DNA of 64,000 bases from Lactococcus garvieae (lineage in GTDB: Bacteria; Bacillota; Bacilli; Lactobacillales; Streptococcaceae). The stretch spans positions 124,001 to 188,000 of the forward strand of contig NZ_CP065691.1 in NCBI RefSeq assembly GCF_016027715.1. Reading direction: 5' to 3'. The position numbers and the translations under genes were made by a program. Positions 46,160-56,273 of the stretch are shown one piece after another; position 1 is the first letter of the stretch, and every line of letters begins with the position of its first letter. Under the pieces are notes generated by a model. The model made no database searches. It was not told where the DNA came from and saw only the letters and a list, made by a program, of their open reading frames with translations.

Positions 46160-46168
46160 TGTTATAAT
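46160..46168 (+). promoter_or_regulatory. Extended -10 of prsA
   Basis: TGT-TATAAT about 55 bases before the TTG start. Confidence 0.55.
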
Positions 46169-46222
46169 AATGTTACAACAACTAAATGTATCAAGGGATT
46201 ATACCCGCACAAGGAGAAAACT

Positions 46223-47128
46223 TTGAAATTTAAAAAACTGAATATTTTGCTTGCAACAGTTGTTGCAGCTGTAGGACTTATTACATTATCAGCATGTGGA
46301 AATAATAATTCGACAGGTGCTAATATCATCACTATGAAGGGTGATACAATTAATGTTAATGATTTCTATAAGCAGGCAAAAGAATTCCCAGGTATGCCAG
46401 CAACATCTCTTTTACAAAATTTGACTATGTCAAAAATGTTTGAAAAAGACTTTGGGGATAAAGTTTCGGATAAAGATGTTCAAGCGAAGTTTGATGAGAC
46501 TAAAAAACAAATGGGTGACCAGTTTGCAGCAGCCTTGCAACAACAAGGTTTCACTGAAAGCAGCTATAAATCTTACGTCCGTCTTCAACTTTTGCAAGAA
46601 TATGCCATTGAGAAAAAAATCTCTGATACACAATATACAGATGCTAACTTAAAAGCAGCTTGGGCAGACTTCCATCCAGAAGTCGAAGCAATTGTTGTAC
46701 CTGAAACAACTAAAGATGCAGCAACTAAGGCTAGAAAATCGGCTAAAGAAGATGCAGCTAAGTTTGAAAAAGACAACGCCAGCAACAAACAAAAATTTGA
46801 TTCAACAAGCACTACTGTTCCTTCAGAAGTACAGACAGCTGCCTTCAAGTTGAAAAATGGTGAAGTTTCAGATGTAATCGAGTCAACAAATACTTCTACT
46901 GGAGCGACAAGCTACTATGTTGTTAAGATGATTAAAACATCGGATAAAGGTTCAGATATGAACAAATATAAAGATCAACTTAAAAACGTGATTAAAACAC
47001 AGAAAATGGCTGATACTACTTATGTTGCCGGTGTAATTGGAGAATATCTTAAAGCACACAATGTGACTGTTAAAGAGGAAGCCTTCTCTTCAATCTTCTC
47101 ACAATTCACATCAAGTTCATCTAAATAA
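46223..47128 (+). CDS. prsA: PrsA/PmpA-like foldase lipoprotein
   Basis: 301 residues. A lipoprotein signal (LLATVVAAVGLITLSAC, lipobox LSAC) is followed by an N-terminal SurA-like helical part and a parvulin-type region (about 130-250) that looks degenerate, then a Ser-rich tail. It should fold exported proteins outside the membrane, like lactococcal PmpA. The start is TTG at 46223: AAGGAG lies six bases upstream, and the codons before it are not signal-peptide-like. The Ala T-box of alaS follows directly. Confidence 0.9.
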   Translation: MKFKKLNILLATVVAAVGLITLSACGNNNSTGANIITMKGDTINVNDFYKQAKEFPGMPATSLLQNLTMSKMFEKDFGDKVSDKDVQAKFDETKKQMGDQFAAALQQQGFTESSYKSYVRLQLLQEYAIEKKISDTQYTDANLKAAWADFHPEVEAIVVPETTKDAATKARKSAKEDAAKFEKDNASNKQKFDSTSTTVPSEVQTAAFKLKNGEVSDVIESTNTSTGATSYYVVKMIKTSDKGSDMNKYKDQLKNVIKTQKMADTTYVAGVIGEYLKAHNVTVKEEAFSSIFSQFTSSSSK

Positions 47129-47142
47129 AAAACAAATTAAAT

Positions 47143-47322
47143 GACCTTACAGAGAGTCGGTATAGGGTGAAAGCCGATAGGTCAATGTGCTGAAAATCTT
47201 TTGATTTTCATATAGCAGGGCAAGCTGCTTTACCAAGCAAAATAGAGACGATGTATTCATCGTGAATGAGGGTGGTACCGCGTAAGTGACGCCCCTCGTT
47301 TACGATGGATTTTTTGTTTTGA
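47143..47322 (+). promoter_or_regulatory. Alanine T-box riboswitch upstream of alaS
   Basis: Stem I carries AGAGAGTCGG and GGTGAAAGCCGA; a GCT triplet at 47189-47191, followed by GAA, is the likely Ala specifier. The T-box bulge sequence AGGGTGGTACCGCG is at 47269-47282. A terminator stem forms between ATCGTGAATGAGGG and CCCTCGTTTACGAT, followed by T at about 47310. Uncharged tRNA-Ala should stabilise the antiterminator and allow alaS transcription. Confidence 0.95.
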
Positions 47323-47381
47323 CATTGTGTGAAATTTCACATAAAAATATAAACGTAAATTATTTTATTAGGAGAGTAATT

Positions 47382-50000
47382 ATGAAAAAAATGACTTCTA
47401 CAGAAGTACGCCAAATGTTCCTTGATTTCTTCCAAGCAAAGGGCCACTCTATTGAACCATCACAATCTTTGGTTCCTGTTAATGACCCAACTTTGCTTTG
47501 GATCAACTCAGGTGTTGCTACTTTGAAACAATACTTTGATGGATCCGTTGTACCTGAAAATCCACGTATTACAAATGCTCAAAAATCAATTCGGACAAAT
47601 GATATTGAAAACGTTGGTAAAACAGCACGCCATCATACAATGTTTGAAATGTTAGGAAACTTCTCAATTGGAGATTATTTCCGCAAAGAAGCTTTAGCTT
47701 ATGCTTGGGAAATGCTTACAAGCAGTGAATATTTTGACTTTCCAGCAGAAAAACTTTATATCACTTACTACCCAGATGACAAAGATACATTTAATCGTTG
47801 GGTAGAACTGGGTGTAGATGCAAGCCATTTAGTACCAATTGAAGATAACTTCTGGGAAATTGGGGCTGGTCCTTCAGGTCCTGATACGGAAATCTTCTTC
47901 GACCGTGGTGAAGCATATGATCCAGAGAATATTGGTCTAAAACTTTTAGCAGAAGATATTGAGAACGATCGTTATATTGAAATTTATAATATCGTTTTGT
48001 CTCAATTTAATGCTGATCCTGCTATTCCACGCAGTGAATACAAAGAATTGCCACAAAAAAATATTGATACGGGAATGGGTCTTGAACGTATGGTTTGTAT
48101 CATCCAAGGTGGTAAAACAAACTTTGATACAGATCTCTTCCTGCCGATTATTCGCGAGATTGAACGTATTTCTGGAAAAACTTATGATCCAGATGGCGAT
48201 AACATGAGCTTTAAAGTTATTGCTGACCATATTCGTGCGCTTAGTTTTGCTATTGGCGATGGTGCTTTGCCTGGAAATGAAGGACGTGGTTATGTACTTC
48301 GTCGCCTTCTCCGCCGTGCTGTTATGCATGGTAAGAAGTTGGGTATCGAAGGTAAGTTCTTAGCTCAATTTGTACCTGTTGTAGGTAAAATCATGGAATC
48401 TTACTATCCTGAAGTACTTGAGAAACAAGACTTCATCATGCAAATCGTTGACCGTGAAGAGGAAGCATTTGGTCGTACAATTGATGGAGGAAGCAAACTT
48501 CTTGATGAATTACTTGCTAAACTTAAAGAAGAAGGCAAAACAATGCTTGAAGGTCAAGATATCTTCCGCCTCTATGACACATATGGCTTCCCAGTGGAAT
48601 TAACTGAAGAATTAGCAGAAGATGCAGGCTTCAAGATTGACCATGAAGGCTTCCAAGCAGCGATGAAAGAGCAACAAGATCGTGCACGTGCTGCTGTCGT
48701 CAAAGGGGGCTCAATGGGCGCTCAAAATGAAACACTTCAATCAATTAAAGAAGAGTCTGAGTTCCTTTATGAAGTTGAAAAATATGATGCTAAATTACTG
48801 GTGGCTGTTAAAGATGATGAAAAAGTAGATACAGTTATCGGTGAAGCACAATTAATCTTTGATAAAACACCATTTTATGCTGAAATGGGTGGTCAAGTTT
48901 CTGACCATGGTGTGATTAAAAATGCCGCTGGAAAAGTTGTAGCTGAGGTTAATGACGTCCAACATGCTCCAAATGGTCAAAACTTGCATATGGTTGATAT
49001 TCTTTCAACTCTTGTGGTTGGTGAAACTTATACACTTGAAATTGATACTGAGCGTCGTCAAGGCATAGTTAAAAATCACACTGCTACTCACTTGCTTCAC
49101 GCAGCATTGCACAATATTGTCGGAGAACATGCGCTTCAAGCAGGATCTCTTAATGAAGTAGAATTCCTCCGCTTTGACTTTACACACTTTGCACAAGTAA
49201 GTAAAGAAGAGTTAGCAGCGATTGAGCGTCAAGTGAACGAAGTTATCTGGCAATCATTGGCTGTTGAAACTGTTGAAACAGATATCGATACCGCTAAAGA
49301 AATGGGTGCGATGGCCCTCTTTGGTGAAAAATACGGGAAAAATGTACGTGTCGTTACGATTGGGGATTACTCTGTTGAACTTTGTGGTGGAACACATGCG
49401 GCAACAACTAGCGAAATCGGTCTTTTCAAGATTATTAAAGAAGAAGGTATCGGTTCAGGGGTTCGTCGTATCGTTGCTGTAACAGGCCAAAAAGCTTATG
49501 AAGCCTTCAAAGATGCTGAAAACACATTGAGTGAAGTTGCTGCAGTTGTAAAAGCACCACAAGCATCACAAGTTGTCGCTAAAGTAACAGCAATCCAAGA
49601 AGAACTCAAAGCTGCTCAAAAAGAAAATGATGCTTTAGCAGGTAAATTGGCTGCTAGTCAATCTGAAGAAGTATTCCAAAATGTACTTAAAGCAGGCGAT
49701 GTAAGCTTTATCGCAAGTGAAGTAGCAGTACCAGATGTCAATGGTTTGCGTAATCTTGCGGATATCTGGAAACAAAAAGACCTGTCAGATGTTCTTGTAC
49801 TTGTTGCTAAGATCGGGGAAAAAGTTAGTCTTCTTGTAGCAAGCAAAAATTCAGAAGTTAAAGCAGGAAACTTGATTAAAGAGCTTGCTCCTTACATCGA
49901 TGGACGTGGTGGCGGAAAACCTGACATGGCAATGGCTGGAGGTTCAAATGCAGCGGGTATTCCTGAACTCATCGAAAATGTAGGATCAAAATTATCTTAA
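47382..50000 (+). CDS. alaS: Alanyl-tRNA synthetase
   Basis: 872 residues. It charges tRNA-Ala. Visible: class II catalytic core from [17 protein letters not shown] with [15 protein letters not shown]-like motif 1/2 sequence, [12 protein letters not shown] (motif 3), the editing domain with zinc ligands [11 protein letters not shown] and [13 protein letters not shown], and the C-terminal [12 protein letters not shown]. The ATG at 47382 has GGAGAG eight bases upstream; longer frames run into the T-box terminator. Confidence 0.97.
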   Translation: MKKMTSTEVRQMFLDFFQAKGHSIEPSQSLVPVNDPTLLWINSGVATLKQYFDGSVVPENPRITNAQKSIRTNDIENVGKTARHHTMFEMLGNFSIGDYFRKEALAYAWEMLTSSEYFDFPAEKLYITYYPDDKDTFNRWVELGVDASHLVPIEDNFWEIGAGPSGPDTEIFFDRGEAYDPENIGLKLLAEDIENDRYIEIYNIVLSQFNADPAIPRSEYKELPQKNIDTGMGLERMVCIIQGGKTNFDTDLFLPIIREIERISGKTYDPDGDNMSFKVIADHIRALSFAIGDGALPGNEGRGYVLRRLLRRAVMHGKKLGIEGKFLAQFVPVVGKIMESYYPEVLEKQDFIMQIVDREEEAFGRTIDGGSKLLDELLAKLKEEGKTMLEGQDIFRLYDTYGFPVELTEELAEDAGFKIDHEGFQAAMKEQQDRARAAVVKGGSMGAQNETLQSIKEESEFLYEVEKYDAKLLVAVKDDEKVDTVIGEAQLIFDKTPFYAEMGGQVSDHGVIKNAAGKVVAEVNDVQHAPNGQNLHMVDILSTLVVGETYTLEIDTERRQGIVKNHTATHLLHAALHNIVGEHALQAGSLNEVEFLRFDFTHFAQVSKEELAAIERQVNEVIWQSLAVETVETDIDTAKEMGAMALFGEKYGKNVRVVTIGDYSVELCGGTHAATTSEIGLFKIIKEEGIGSGVRRIVAVTGQKAYEAFKDAENTLSEVAAVVKAPQASQVVAKVTAIQEELKAAQKENDALAGKLAASQSEEVFQNVLKAGDVSFIASEVAVPDVNGLRNLADIWKQKDLSDVLVLVAKIGEKVSLLVASKNSEVKAGNLIKELAPYIDGRGGGKPDMAMAGGSNAAGIPELIENVGSKLS

Positions 50001-50049
50001 GGATATAACAAAAACGTGGCCCTTTCTTGAAGTTAAAAAGAAAGTCGTT

Positions 50050-50088
50050 GTTAAGAAAAAGAGCCTCTCAAGGCTCTTTTTCTTAACG
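50050..50088 (+). terminator. Terminator after alaS
   Basis: 15-bp perfect stem (50051-50065 with 50072-50086), loop TCTCAA, ending in T-rich sequence. Confidence 0.9.
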
Positions 50089-50125
50089 AATGTTGAGGAA
50101 GATTAGAAGTTTATCTCAGGGGATA

Positions 50126-50134
50126 TGATATAAT
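50126..50134 (+). promoter_or_regulatory. Extended -10 of smpB, predicted leaderless start
   Basis: TGA-TATAAT, six bases, then ATG at 50141. No Shine-Dalgarno site and no good -35. Confidence 0.65.
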
Positions 50135-50140
50135 TAAAAT

Positions 50141-50608
50141 ATGGTAAAAAATACAGCAGACAAGCCGCTAGCGCAAAACAAAAAAGCACGGCATGACTAT
50201 GAAATATTTGAAACTTTTGAAGCAGGAATTGTACTCACAGGTACAGAAATCAAATCCATTCGGCAATCAAAAATACAACTTAAAGATGGCTTTGCACGGG
50301 TAAGAGATGGCGAAGTCTGGCTTTCAAATGTGCACATTGCTCCTTTTGAGCAAGGGAATATTTTTAATGTGGACGAATTACGTACACGTAAACTGCTTCT
50401 TAATAAAAAAGAGATTATCAAGATAGAGAAGGAACTGACGGGTACAGGGGTTACTTTTATTCCTTTAAAAGTTTATCTTAAAAATGGTTTTGCTAAAGTC
50501 TTGATGGGTCTTGCCCGTGGTAAAAAACAATACGATAAACGTGAGACGCTAAAACGTAAAGAACAGAACCGTGATATTGCACGCCAACTTAAAGCCTATA
50601 ATCGTTAA
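50141..50608 (+). CDS. smpB: SsrA-binding protein SmpB
   Basis: 155 residues. [51 protein letters not shown] and [29 protein letters not shown] are the full SmpB signature. It binds tmRNA and guides it to stalled ribosomes. The start codon lies six bases after an extended -10 and lacks a ribosome site, so initiation is probably on a leaderless mRNA. A terminator follows. Confidence 0.96.
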   Translation: MVKNTADKPLAQNKKARHDYEIFETFEAGIVLTGTEIKSIRQSKIQLKDGFARVRDGEVWLSNVHIAPFEQGNIFNVDELRTRKLLLNKKEIIKIEKELTGTGVTFIPLKVYLKNGFAKVLMGLARGKKQYDKRETLKRKEQNRDIARQLKAYNR

Positions 50609-50643
50609 AAAAAAGTCAGAGTACCAGTACTTCTGGCTTTTTA
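50607..50643 (+). terminator. Terminator after smpB
   Basis: AAAGTCAGAGTAC pairs with GTACTTCTGGCTTT (short bulge, G-T pair), loop CA, then T. Confidence 0.82.
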
Positions 50644-50691
50644 TTATAGTCTGTAACTGGTAAAAGTTAGCTTAAATAAAAAGACGACTCA

Positions 50692-50735
50692 TTTACCAAG
50701 CGTTTACTTAGTATTTACCAAGCATTTACATTTAT
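50692..50735 (+). promoter_or_regulatory. PHO-type operator: four 11-bp direct repeats
   Basis: TTTAC recurs every 11 bp (50692, 50703, 50714, 50725). A TAAGAT -10 lies at 50752-50757, 21 bases after the last TTTACA. This matches the spacing logic of PhoP/PhoB-type activator sites upstream of phosphate genes. Confidence 0.8.
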
Positions 50736-50814
50736 GAGCTTTATTCAATGTTAAGATAGTTATGTAAGCAAAAGGGCTTACACGGAACTCAAAAAAATTA
50801 TTGGAGAAAATCTC

Positions 50815-51702
50815 ATGAATAAAAAGTTACTTTCTGGAATTATCGCTGGTGCGGCTCTTTTAACTCTTGCAGCTTGTGGCAATGGCAGCACATCATCAAA
50901 TAGCTCAGACTCATCAGCTACTTCAGGCAAAATCATTGCGGGTGGTTCGACAGCTTTACAGCCAATGGCACAGCAAGCTTCAACAGACTACACAGCTAAA
51001 AAACCAGAAGTTCAAATTACTGTACAAGGTGGTGGATCAGGCGTAGGTTTGACTCAGGTCTCAGCAGGAACCTTCCAAATTGGTAATTCCGACATCTTTG
51101 CAGAAGAAAAATCAGGCATTGATGCTTCAAAATTGAACGACCATAAAGTAGCTGTTGTTGGTTTTGCTCCAATCATAAATAAAGATATCAACGTAAAAAA
51201 TCTATCAACACAGCAGTTGACAGATGTCTTCACAGGCAAAGTTACAAACTGGAAAGAAGTTGGCGGTCCAGATGAAAAAATCACAGTAATTGGACGTGCA
51301 GCTGGATCAGGAACGCGTGTTAACTTTGATAACTTAGCTCTAGGGGGCGCAACAGAAGTTGACGGTCCAACTCAAGATGCTTCAGGAACAGTAGTCACTA
51401 TGGTCGGGCAAACACCAGGAGCAATTTCTTACGTTGCTTTCTCTTACCTCGATAAGAGCAAAGACATCAAGCCCGTGAGTATTGACAATGTAGAACCAAC
51501 GGATGAAAATGTTGCAGATAACAGCTACAAAGTATGGTCATATGAGCATATGTACACGAACAAAGATAAAGAAACAGCAGCTGAGAAAGATTTTATCAAA
51601 TATGTAACTGAAGATACAAAAACAATCAAGGACCTTGGCTACATTCCAGTTTCAGATATGAAAGTAGAACGTGACGCACAAGGTAAAATTACCAATAAAT
51701 AA
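50815..51702 (+). CDS. pstS: Phosphate ABC transporter substrate-binding lipoprotein (first copy)
   Basis: 295 residues. Lipobox LAAC after a hydrophobic signal; a Ser-rich linker; then phosphate-binding loops GGSTALQPMA, QGGGSGVGLTQV, GRAAGSGTRVNF and DGPTQDASGTVV. It captures phosphate outside the cell for PstCAB. GGAG precedes the start. It is first in the pst locus, under a four-repeat PHO-type operator. It is about as long as, and clearly paralogous to, the second copy at 51945. Confidence 0.95.
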   Translation: MNKKLLSGIIAGAALLTLAACGNGSTSSNSSDSSATSGKIIAGGSTALQPMAQQASTDYTAKKPEVQITVQGGGSGVGLTQVSAGTFQIGNSDIFAEEKSGIDASKLNDHKVAVVGFAPIINKDINVKNLSTQQLTDVFTGKVTNWKEVGGPDEKITVIGRAAGSGTRVNFDNLALGGATEVDGPTQDASGTVVTMVGQTPGAISYVAFSYLDKSKDIKPVSIDNVEPTDENVADNSYKVWSYEHMYTNKDKETAAEKDFIKYVTEDTKTIKDLGYIPVSDMKVERDAQGKITNK

Positions 51703-51830
51703 ACTGTAAAAAGTTCGTTTGAGCAAAACCTTAAAATTTTCTTTTCATACATTTAATCTTCTTGTTTTGCTGCTTTGCATCTTATTCTTTATTGATAATT
51801 TGCCCTTCTTGATGACGACGGTGAGGACAA

Positions 51831-51859
51831 GAGTACTTGAGCAATGCTCTCAGGTGCTC
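51831..51859 (+). other. Hairpin between the two pstS genes
   Basis: GAGTACTTGAG pairs with CTCAGGTGCTC (two G-T pairs), seven-base loop, no clear T run. It could stabilise the upstream pstS message or attenuate read-through. Confidence 0.5.
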
Positions 51860-51873
51860 TCTTTGCCGTTCTA

Positions 51874-51895
51874 TTTACAAACTATTTACATTGTA
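51874..51895 (+). promoter_or_regulatory. Second PHO-type repeat pair, upstream of second pstS
   Basis: TTTACAAACTA and TTTACATTGTA are adjacent 11-bp repeats of the same type as at 50692-50735. Confidence 0.65.
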
Positions 51896-51929
51896 AGCGT
51901 CAAGCTTTTAGTAATTTAGGCTGGGTTTA

Positions 51930-51938
51930 TGCTAAAAT
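51930..51938 (+). promoter_or_regulatory. Extended -10 of second pstS, possible leaderless start
   Basis: TGC-TAAAAT, six bases, then ATG at 51945. An AAAGG lies only one base before the ATG, too close for normal use. Confidence 0.55.
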
Positions 51939-51944
51939 AAAGGT

Positions 51945-52796
51945 ATGAAAAAGAAAATTTTAATGGCTTTATTTGCAGCGATGAGTCTTGTGACTTTAGC
52001 GGCATGCGGGCCGAACTCAAATCAAGTCACCGTGGGTGGCTCAACAGCTCTCAAACCCTTGGTAGAACAAATTTCTTTGGACTATATGAAAAAATATCCA
52101 GAAGATATTATTATGGTTCAAGGTGGTGGATCTGGTGTCGGTCTTGCACAAGTAGTTGCTGGATCTTTCCAAATTGGTAATTCAGATATTTTTGCGGAAG
52201 AAAAATCAGGCATTGATGCGTCTAAAATTACGGGGAATAAAGTTGCTACCATTGGTTTTGCTCCCATCGTAAACAAAGAACTTGATTTGTCAGGTGTGAC
52301 TCAAGCTCAGCTTATTGATATTTTCACTGGTAAAATTAAAAACTGGAAAGAAGTGGGCGGTCCGGATCAAGAAATTACTGTAATCGGACGCACATCAGGG
52401 TCAGGTACACGTGTTAACTTTGATAACTTTGCTTTGAATGGCGCACGAGAAATTGATGGACCCACACAAGATGCTTCCGGATCAGTCGTACAATTGGTTG
52501 GTCAAACCCCAGGTGCGATTTCTTACGTTTCTTTCTCTTATATGCACAAGCCAGGTGTGAAACCTCTCAGCTTAGATGGTGTACAACCTTCCGATGAGAA
52601 TGTAACAACGAATACATGGAAAGTTTGGTCTTATGAACACATGTATACCAACAATAAAAACGAAAATGTTGTAGAAAATCGTTTTATCAGTTACGTAAAA
52701 AATGATACGGCTACTCTTAAGAAACTCGGTTATATTCCTATTTCAGAAATGAAAGTAGATCGCGATTACAAAGGTAACGTTACACCGATTAAATAA
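51945..52796 (+). CDS. pstS: Phosphate ABC transporter substrate-binding lipoprotein (second copy)
   Basis: 283 residues. Lipobox LAAC, then GGSTALKPLVEQ, QGGGSGVGLAQV, GRTSGSGTRVNF and DGPTQDASGSVV. It lacks the Ser-rich linker of the first copy. It starts the compact pstS-pstC-pstA-pstB-pstB-phoU run, 15 bases before pstC. It has its own PHO-type repeats and -10, so it can be expressed apart from the first copy. Confidence 0.95.
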   Translation: MKKKILMALFAAMSLVTLAACGPNSNQVTVGGSTALKPLVEQISLDYMKKYPEDIIMVQGGGSGVGLAQVVAGSFQIGNSDIFAEEKSGIDASKITGNKVATIGFAPIVNKELDLSGVTQAQLIDIFTGKIKNWKEVGGPDQEITVIGRTSGSGTRVNFDNFALNGAREIDGPTQDASGSVVQLVGQTPGAISYVSFSYMHKPGVKPLSLDGVQPSDENVTTNTWKVWSYEHMYTNNKNENVVENRFISYVKNDTATLKKLGYIPISEMKVDRDYKGNVTPIK

Positions 52797-52811
52797 TTTA
52801 GTAAGGTAATT

Positions 52812-53735
52812 ATGGAAAACTCAAAAATTAAAGAAAAATTACTTTCAAGCTCGAAAGACTCGCGCTTGGAAAAATTTGGTAGGACATTGACGTTCCTATG
52901 TATCGCAATTATCGTCTTTGTCGTTGGACTTATTCTGGTCTTTGTCGCTCAAAAAGGTCTATCAACTTTCTTTGTTGATGGTGTTAACCCTTTCCGCTTC
53001 CTCTTTGGCACACATTGGGAACCGGGTGCTATTGGCCCTGACGGTAAACCGGCAGTTGGAGCTTTGCCAATGTTTACAGGATCATTGATTGTTACGGTAC
53101 TTTCAGCATTGGTAGCGACACCTTTTGCTATTGGTGCAGGAATCTATATGACAGAAATTTCACCAAAGTATGGTGCCAAAATTTTGCAACCTGTTATTGA
53201 ACTTTTAGTAGGGATTCCTTCGGTTGTTTATGGTTTTATTGGTTTAACAGTTGTTGTTCCAATCATCCGTAATACATTTGGGGGGACAGGACTAGGATTG
53301 TTAGCTGGTGTCTTTGTACTCTTTGTTATGATTCTTCCTACTGTTACTTCAATGACTGTAGATGCCCTTAAAGCAATTCCGCCTCACTATCGTGAAGCTT
53401 CTCTCGGTTTAGGAGCCACACGCTGGCAAACTATCTGGCGTGTGCTTCTTCGTGCAGCAGCACCAGGTATCTTGACTGCTGTAATCTTTGGTATGGCTCG
53501 CGCCTTTGGTGAAGCTTTGGCTATCCAAATGGTTGTAGGTAATGCCGTAACTATGCCGCAAGACCTTGTTTCACCTGCTTCAACATTGACTTCTATTTTG
53601 ACATCAGGTATTCCAAATGCGACACCAGGTATCCAACTGAACGCACTTTGGTCTCTTGGACTCCTCCTTCTCATTATGTCATTGGTTTTCAACATCGCTA
53701 TGCGCGCTATTGCTAAGAAAGGAAGTCTTAAATAA
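52812..53735 (+). CDS. pstC: Phosphate ABC transporter permease PstC
   Basis: 307 residues with six hydrophobic helices. It opens with a charged cytoplasmic tail; the permease core includes ELLVGIPSVVYGFIGLTVVVP and the EAA-type loop YREASLGLGATRWQTIWRVLLRAAAPGI. It forms the phosphate channel with PstA. AAGGTAA lies upstream. Its stop overlaps pstA by one base. Confidence 0.96.
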   Translation: MENSKIKEKLLSSSKDSRLEKFGRTLTFLCIAIIVFVVGLILVFVAQKGLSTFFVDGVNPFRFLFGTHWEPGAIGPDGKPAVGALPMFTGSLIVTVLSALVATPFAIGAGIYMTEISPKYGAKILQPVIELLVGIPSVVYGFIGLTVVVPIIRNTFGGTGLGLLAGVFVLFVMILPTVTSMTVDALKAIPPHYREASLGLGATRWQTIWRVLLRAAAPGILTAVIFGMARAFGEALAIQMVVGNAVTMPQDLVSPASTLTSILTSGIPNATPGIQLNALWSLGLLLLIMSLVFNIAMRAIAKKGSLK

Positions 53736-54622
53736 TGAATGCTAAACGCACAGATAAAATTGCCACAGGCGTTCTTTACGCCCTTTCAGGCATCATCGTT
53801 GCTATCCTTGCATTTCTCTTGATTTATATTTTGATTAAGGGTTTGCCTTATGTATCTTGGGAATTCTTGACAACACCTTCTAATCCCTTGACAGGTGGCG
53901 GTATTGCGATTCAACTCTTTAACTCTGTTTACTTGTTAGTTGTAACGCTCATCATTTCTATCCCCCTCTCACTTGGTGCAGGAATCTATCTTTCAGAATA
54001 TGCCAATCAAAAACACTGGTTGACAGGAGCAGTTCGTTCAGCTATTGAAGTGCTCTCATCTCTTCCTTCAATCGTTGTTGGTCTCTTCGGGATGTTGCTC
54101 TTTGTTATCCAGTTTGGGCTTGGCTTTTCTGTCTTGTCAGGTGCACTTGCACTTACAGTCTTCAATCTTCCTTTGATGACGCGTAACGTCGAAGAATCAC
54201 TCCGTGCTATTCCAACAATGCAACGTGAAGGTGGCTTAGCACTTGGCCTATCAAAATGGGAAACAGCAACAAAGGTAATCTTGCCAGCTGCAGTACCCGG
54301 TATCCTGACAGGGGTTATCCTGTCTTCTGGACGTGTTTTTGGTGAAGCCGCAGCTTTGATCTATACTGCTGGTCAAACCAACTTGCCGATCAACTGGGCA
54401 AACTGGAACCCTATGTCATTGACAAGTCCCTTGTCCCTTTTCCGTCCAGCGGAAACCTTGGCCGTACATATCTGGGCTTTAAATACAGAAGGAACAATTT
54501 CAACTGCAACACAGATTTCTGCGGGAGCTTCTGCAGTATTGATTATCTTTGTTCTCCTCTTTAACCTTGGGGCACGTTTCCTTGGAAACCGTCTCCACAA
54601 AAAACTCACATCTGGAAATTAG
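53735..54622 (+). CDS. pstA: Phosphate ABC transporter permease PstA
   Basis: 295 residues, six helices. IEVLSSLPSIVVGLFGMLLFV and the loop MQREGGLALGLSKWETATKVILPAAVPGI are typical of PstA. It pairs with PstC; coupling by TAATG. pstB follows after 18 bases. Confidence 0.96.
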   Translation: MNAKRTDKIATGVLYALSGIIVAILAFLLIYILIKGLPYVSWEFLTTPSNPLTGGGIAIQLFNSVYLLVVTLIISIPLSLGAGIYLSEYANQKHWLTGAVRSAIEVLSSLPSIVVGLFGMLLFVIQFGLGFSVLSGALALTVFNLPLMTRNVEESLRAIPTMQREGGLALGLSKWETATKVILPAAVPGILTGVILSSGRVFGEAAALIYTAGQTNLPINWANWNPMSLTSPLSLFRPAETLAVHIWALNTEGTISTATQISAGASAVLIIFVLLFNLGARFLGNRLHKKLTSGN

Positions 54623-54640
54623 TAAGGAATATAGAAAAAT

Positions 54641-55444
54641 ATGGCAACTTATGATTGGAACGAACGTCACATTTTGACTTTCGATAAAGACATCGCTCTT
54701 TCAACAAACGATTTGCGGGTTTTCTATAACGGCACCAAAGAAGCAATTCATGGAGTCTCTATGCAATTTCCTAAAAATCAGGTTACAGCTCTCATCGGGC
54801 CTTCTGGTTCAGGTAAGTCTACTTATCTCCGTGCGCTTAATCGTATGAATGATACGATTGATGGTGCCCGAGTTACAGGTGAGATTATGTATGAAGGCGT
54901 GAATATCAGTGACCCTAAAGTAAATGTTTACGAAGTTCGTAAACAAATCGGTATGGTTTTCCAAAGACCAAATCCCTTCCCTAAGTCAATCTATGAAAAT
55001 ATTGCTTTCATCCATCGTCGTGAAGGAATAAAAGATAAGAAAAAACTTGATGAAATTGTTGAAAAGTCACTCAAGCAAGCAGCGCTCTGGGATCAAGTCA
55101 AAGACAACCTTAACAAGTCAGCCTTGGCTCTCTCTGGAGGACAAGCACAACGTCTTTGTATCGCACGTGCGCTCTCTGTTAAACCAGAAATCATCTTGAT
55201 GGATGAGCCTGCATCAGCTTTGGATCCTATTTCAACAATGCAAATCGAAGAAACAATGACAGAGTTGAAAAAAGACTATACGATTATCATCGTAACGCAC
55301 AATATGCAACAAGCCAGTCGTGTCTCTGACTATACAGCTTTCTTCTATTCAGGTGACTTGATTGAATACGATGAAACAAGTAAAATCTTCACACAGCCAA
55401 ATCTTAAAGCAACAGAAGATTATGTTTCAGGACACTTTGGATAA
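54641..55444 (+). CDS. pstB: Phosphate ABC transporter ATPase PstB (first copy)
   Basis: 267 residues. Walker [11 protein letters not shown]-loop [20 protein letters not shown], signature [16 protein letters not shown], Walker [15 protein letters not shown]-loop [10 protein letters not shown]. Compared with the second copy it has an extra N-terminal stretch (about 20 residues) and signature SGGQAQR instead of SGGQQQR. Confidence 0.95.
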   Translation: MATYDWNERHILTFDKDIALSTNDLRVFYNGTKEAIHGVSMQFPKNQVTALIGPSGSGKSTYLRALNRMNDTIDGARVTGEIMYEGVNISDPKVNVYEVRKQIGMVFQRPNPFPKSIYENIAFIHRREGIKDKKKLDEIVEKSLKQAALWDQVKDNLNKSALALSGGQAQRLCIARALSVKPEIILMDEPASALDPISTMQIEETMTELKKDYTIIIVTHNMQQASRVSDYTAFFYSGDLIEYDETSKIFTQPNLKATEDYVSGHFG

Positions 55445-55457
55445 TCGAGAGGACAAT

Positions 55458-56219
55458 ATGACAAAAGAAGCAATTTTAACAGTCAGCGACCTTTCGCTGT
55501 ATTATAGTAAGAAAAAAGCGCTCAATCAAATCAATATGGAATTTTATCCAAATGAAATCACAGCGCTTATCGGCCCTTCTGGATGTGGGAAGTCAACGCT
55601 GCTGCGTTCTATTAACCGCATGAATGATTTGATCCCGACAGTAACGATTACTGGGGCAATCATGTACAAAGGACACAATATATATAGCCCTAAAGTAGAT
55701 ACAGTAGACCTTCGTAAAGAAATCGGTATGGTTTTCCAACAACCGAACCCTTTTCCATTCTCCATCTATGAGAATGTTGTATATGGTTTACGTTTAAAAG
55801 GTGTTAAAGATAAAGCCCTCTTAGATGAAGTTGTAGAAAATTCACTTAAAGCTGCAAATATCTGGGATGAAGTGAAAGACATCCTCCACACCTCAGCACT
55901 TGGTCTATCTGGTGGACAGCAACAACGTGTGTGTATCGCTCGTGTTCTCGCTGTTAATCCTAAAATTATCTTGCTGGATGAGCCAACCTCTGCCCTGGAC
56001 CCAATCTCTGCAGGACACGTTGAAGAAACACTCCTGGAATTAAAGAAAGACTATACCTTGGCTATTGTAACTCATAGTATGCAACAAGCTTCGCGTATCT
56101 CAGACCGTACAGCTTTCATGCTCAACGGCGACTTGGTTGAAATGGACAACACGAAAAAAATCTTCCTTAATCCTGAAAAACAGGAAACAGAAGATTACAT
56201 TGCTGGTAAGTTCGGATAA
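55458..56219 (+). CDS. pstB: Phosphate ABC transporter ATPase PstB (second copy)
   Basis: 253 residues. Walker [11 protein letters not shown]-loop [20 protein letters not shown], signature [16 protein letters not shown], Walker [14 protein letters not shown]. Two PstB ATPases with one PstCA pair suggest a heterodimeric or alternative ATPase arrangement, as in streptococci and lactococci. The ATG at 55458 has GAGAGGA upstream; frames extending further back overlap the first copy. Confidence 0.95.
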   Translation: MTKEAILTVSDLSLYYSKKKALNQINMEFYPNEITALIGPSGCGKSTLLRSINRMNDLIPTVTITGAIMYKGHNIYSPKVDTVDLRKEIGMVFQQPNPFPFSIYENVVYGLRLKGVKDKALLDEVVENSLKAANIWDEVKDILHTSALGLSGGQQQRVCIARVLAVNPKIILLDEPTSALDPISAGHVEETLLELKKDYTLAIVTHSMQQASRISDRTAFMLNGDLVEMDNTKKIFLNPEKQETEDYIAGKFG

Positions 56220-56273
56220 TATGGTATGATGTAAAGAGCAGTATTGCTCTGAGCTTAGTTAAGAGGAGAAAAA

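Noticed and set aside
51719-51919. 66-codon frame between the two pstS genes
   Set aside because: It starts at TTG without a ribosome site and runs through the hairpin and PHO repeats; hydrophobic only by T-rich composition.
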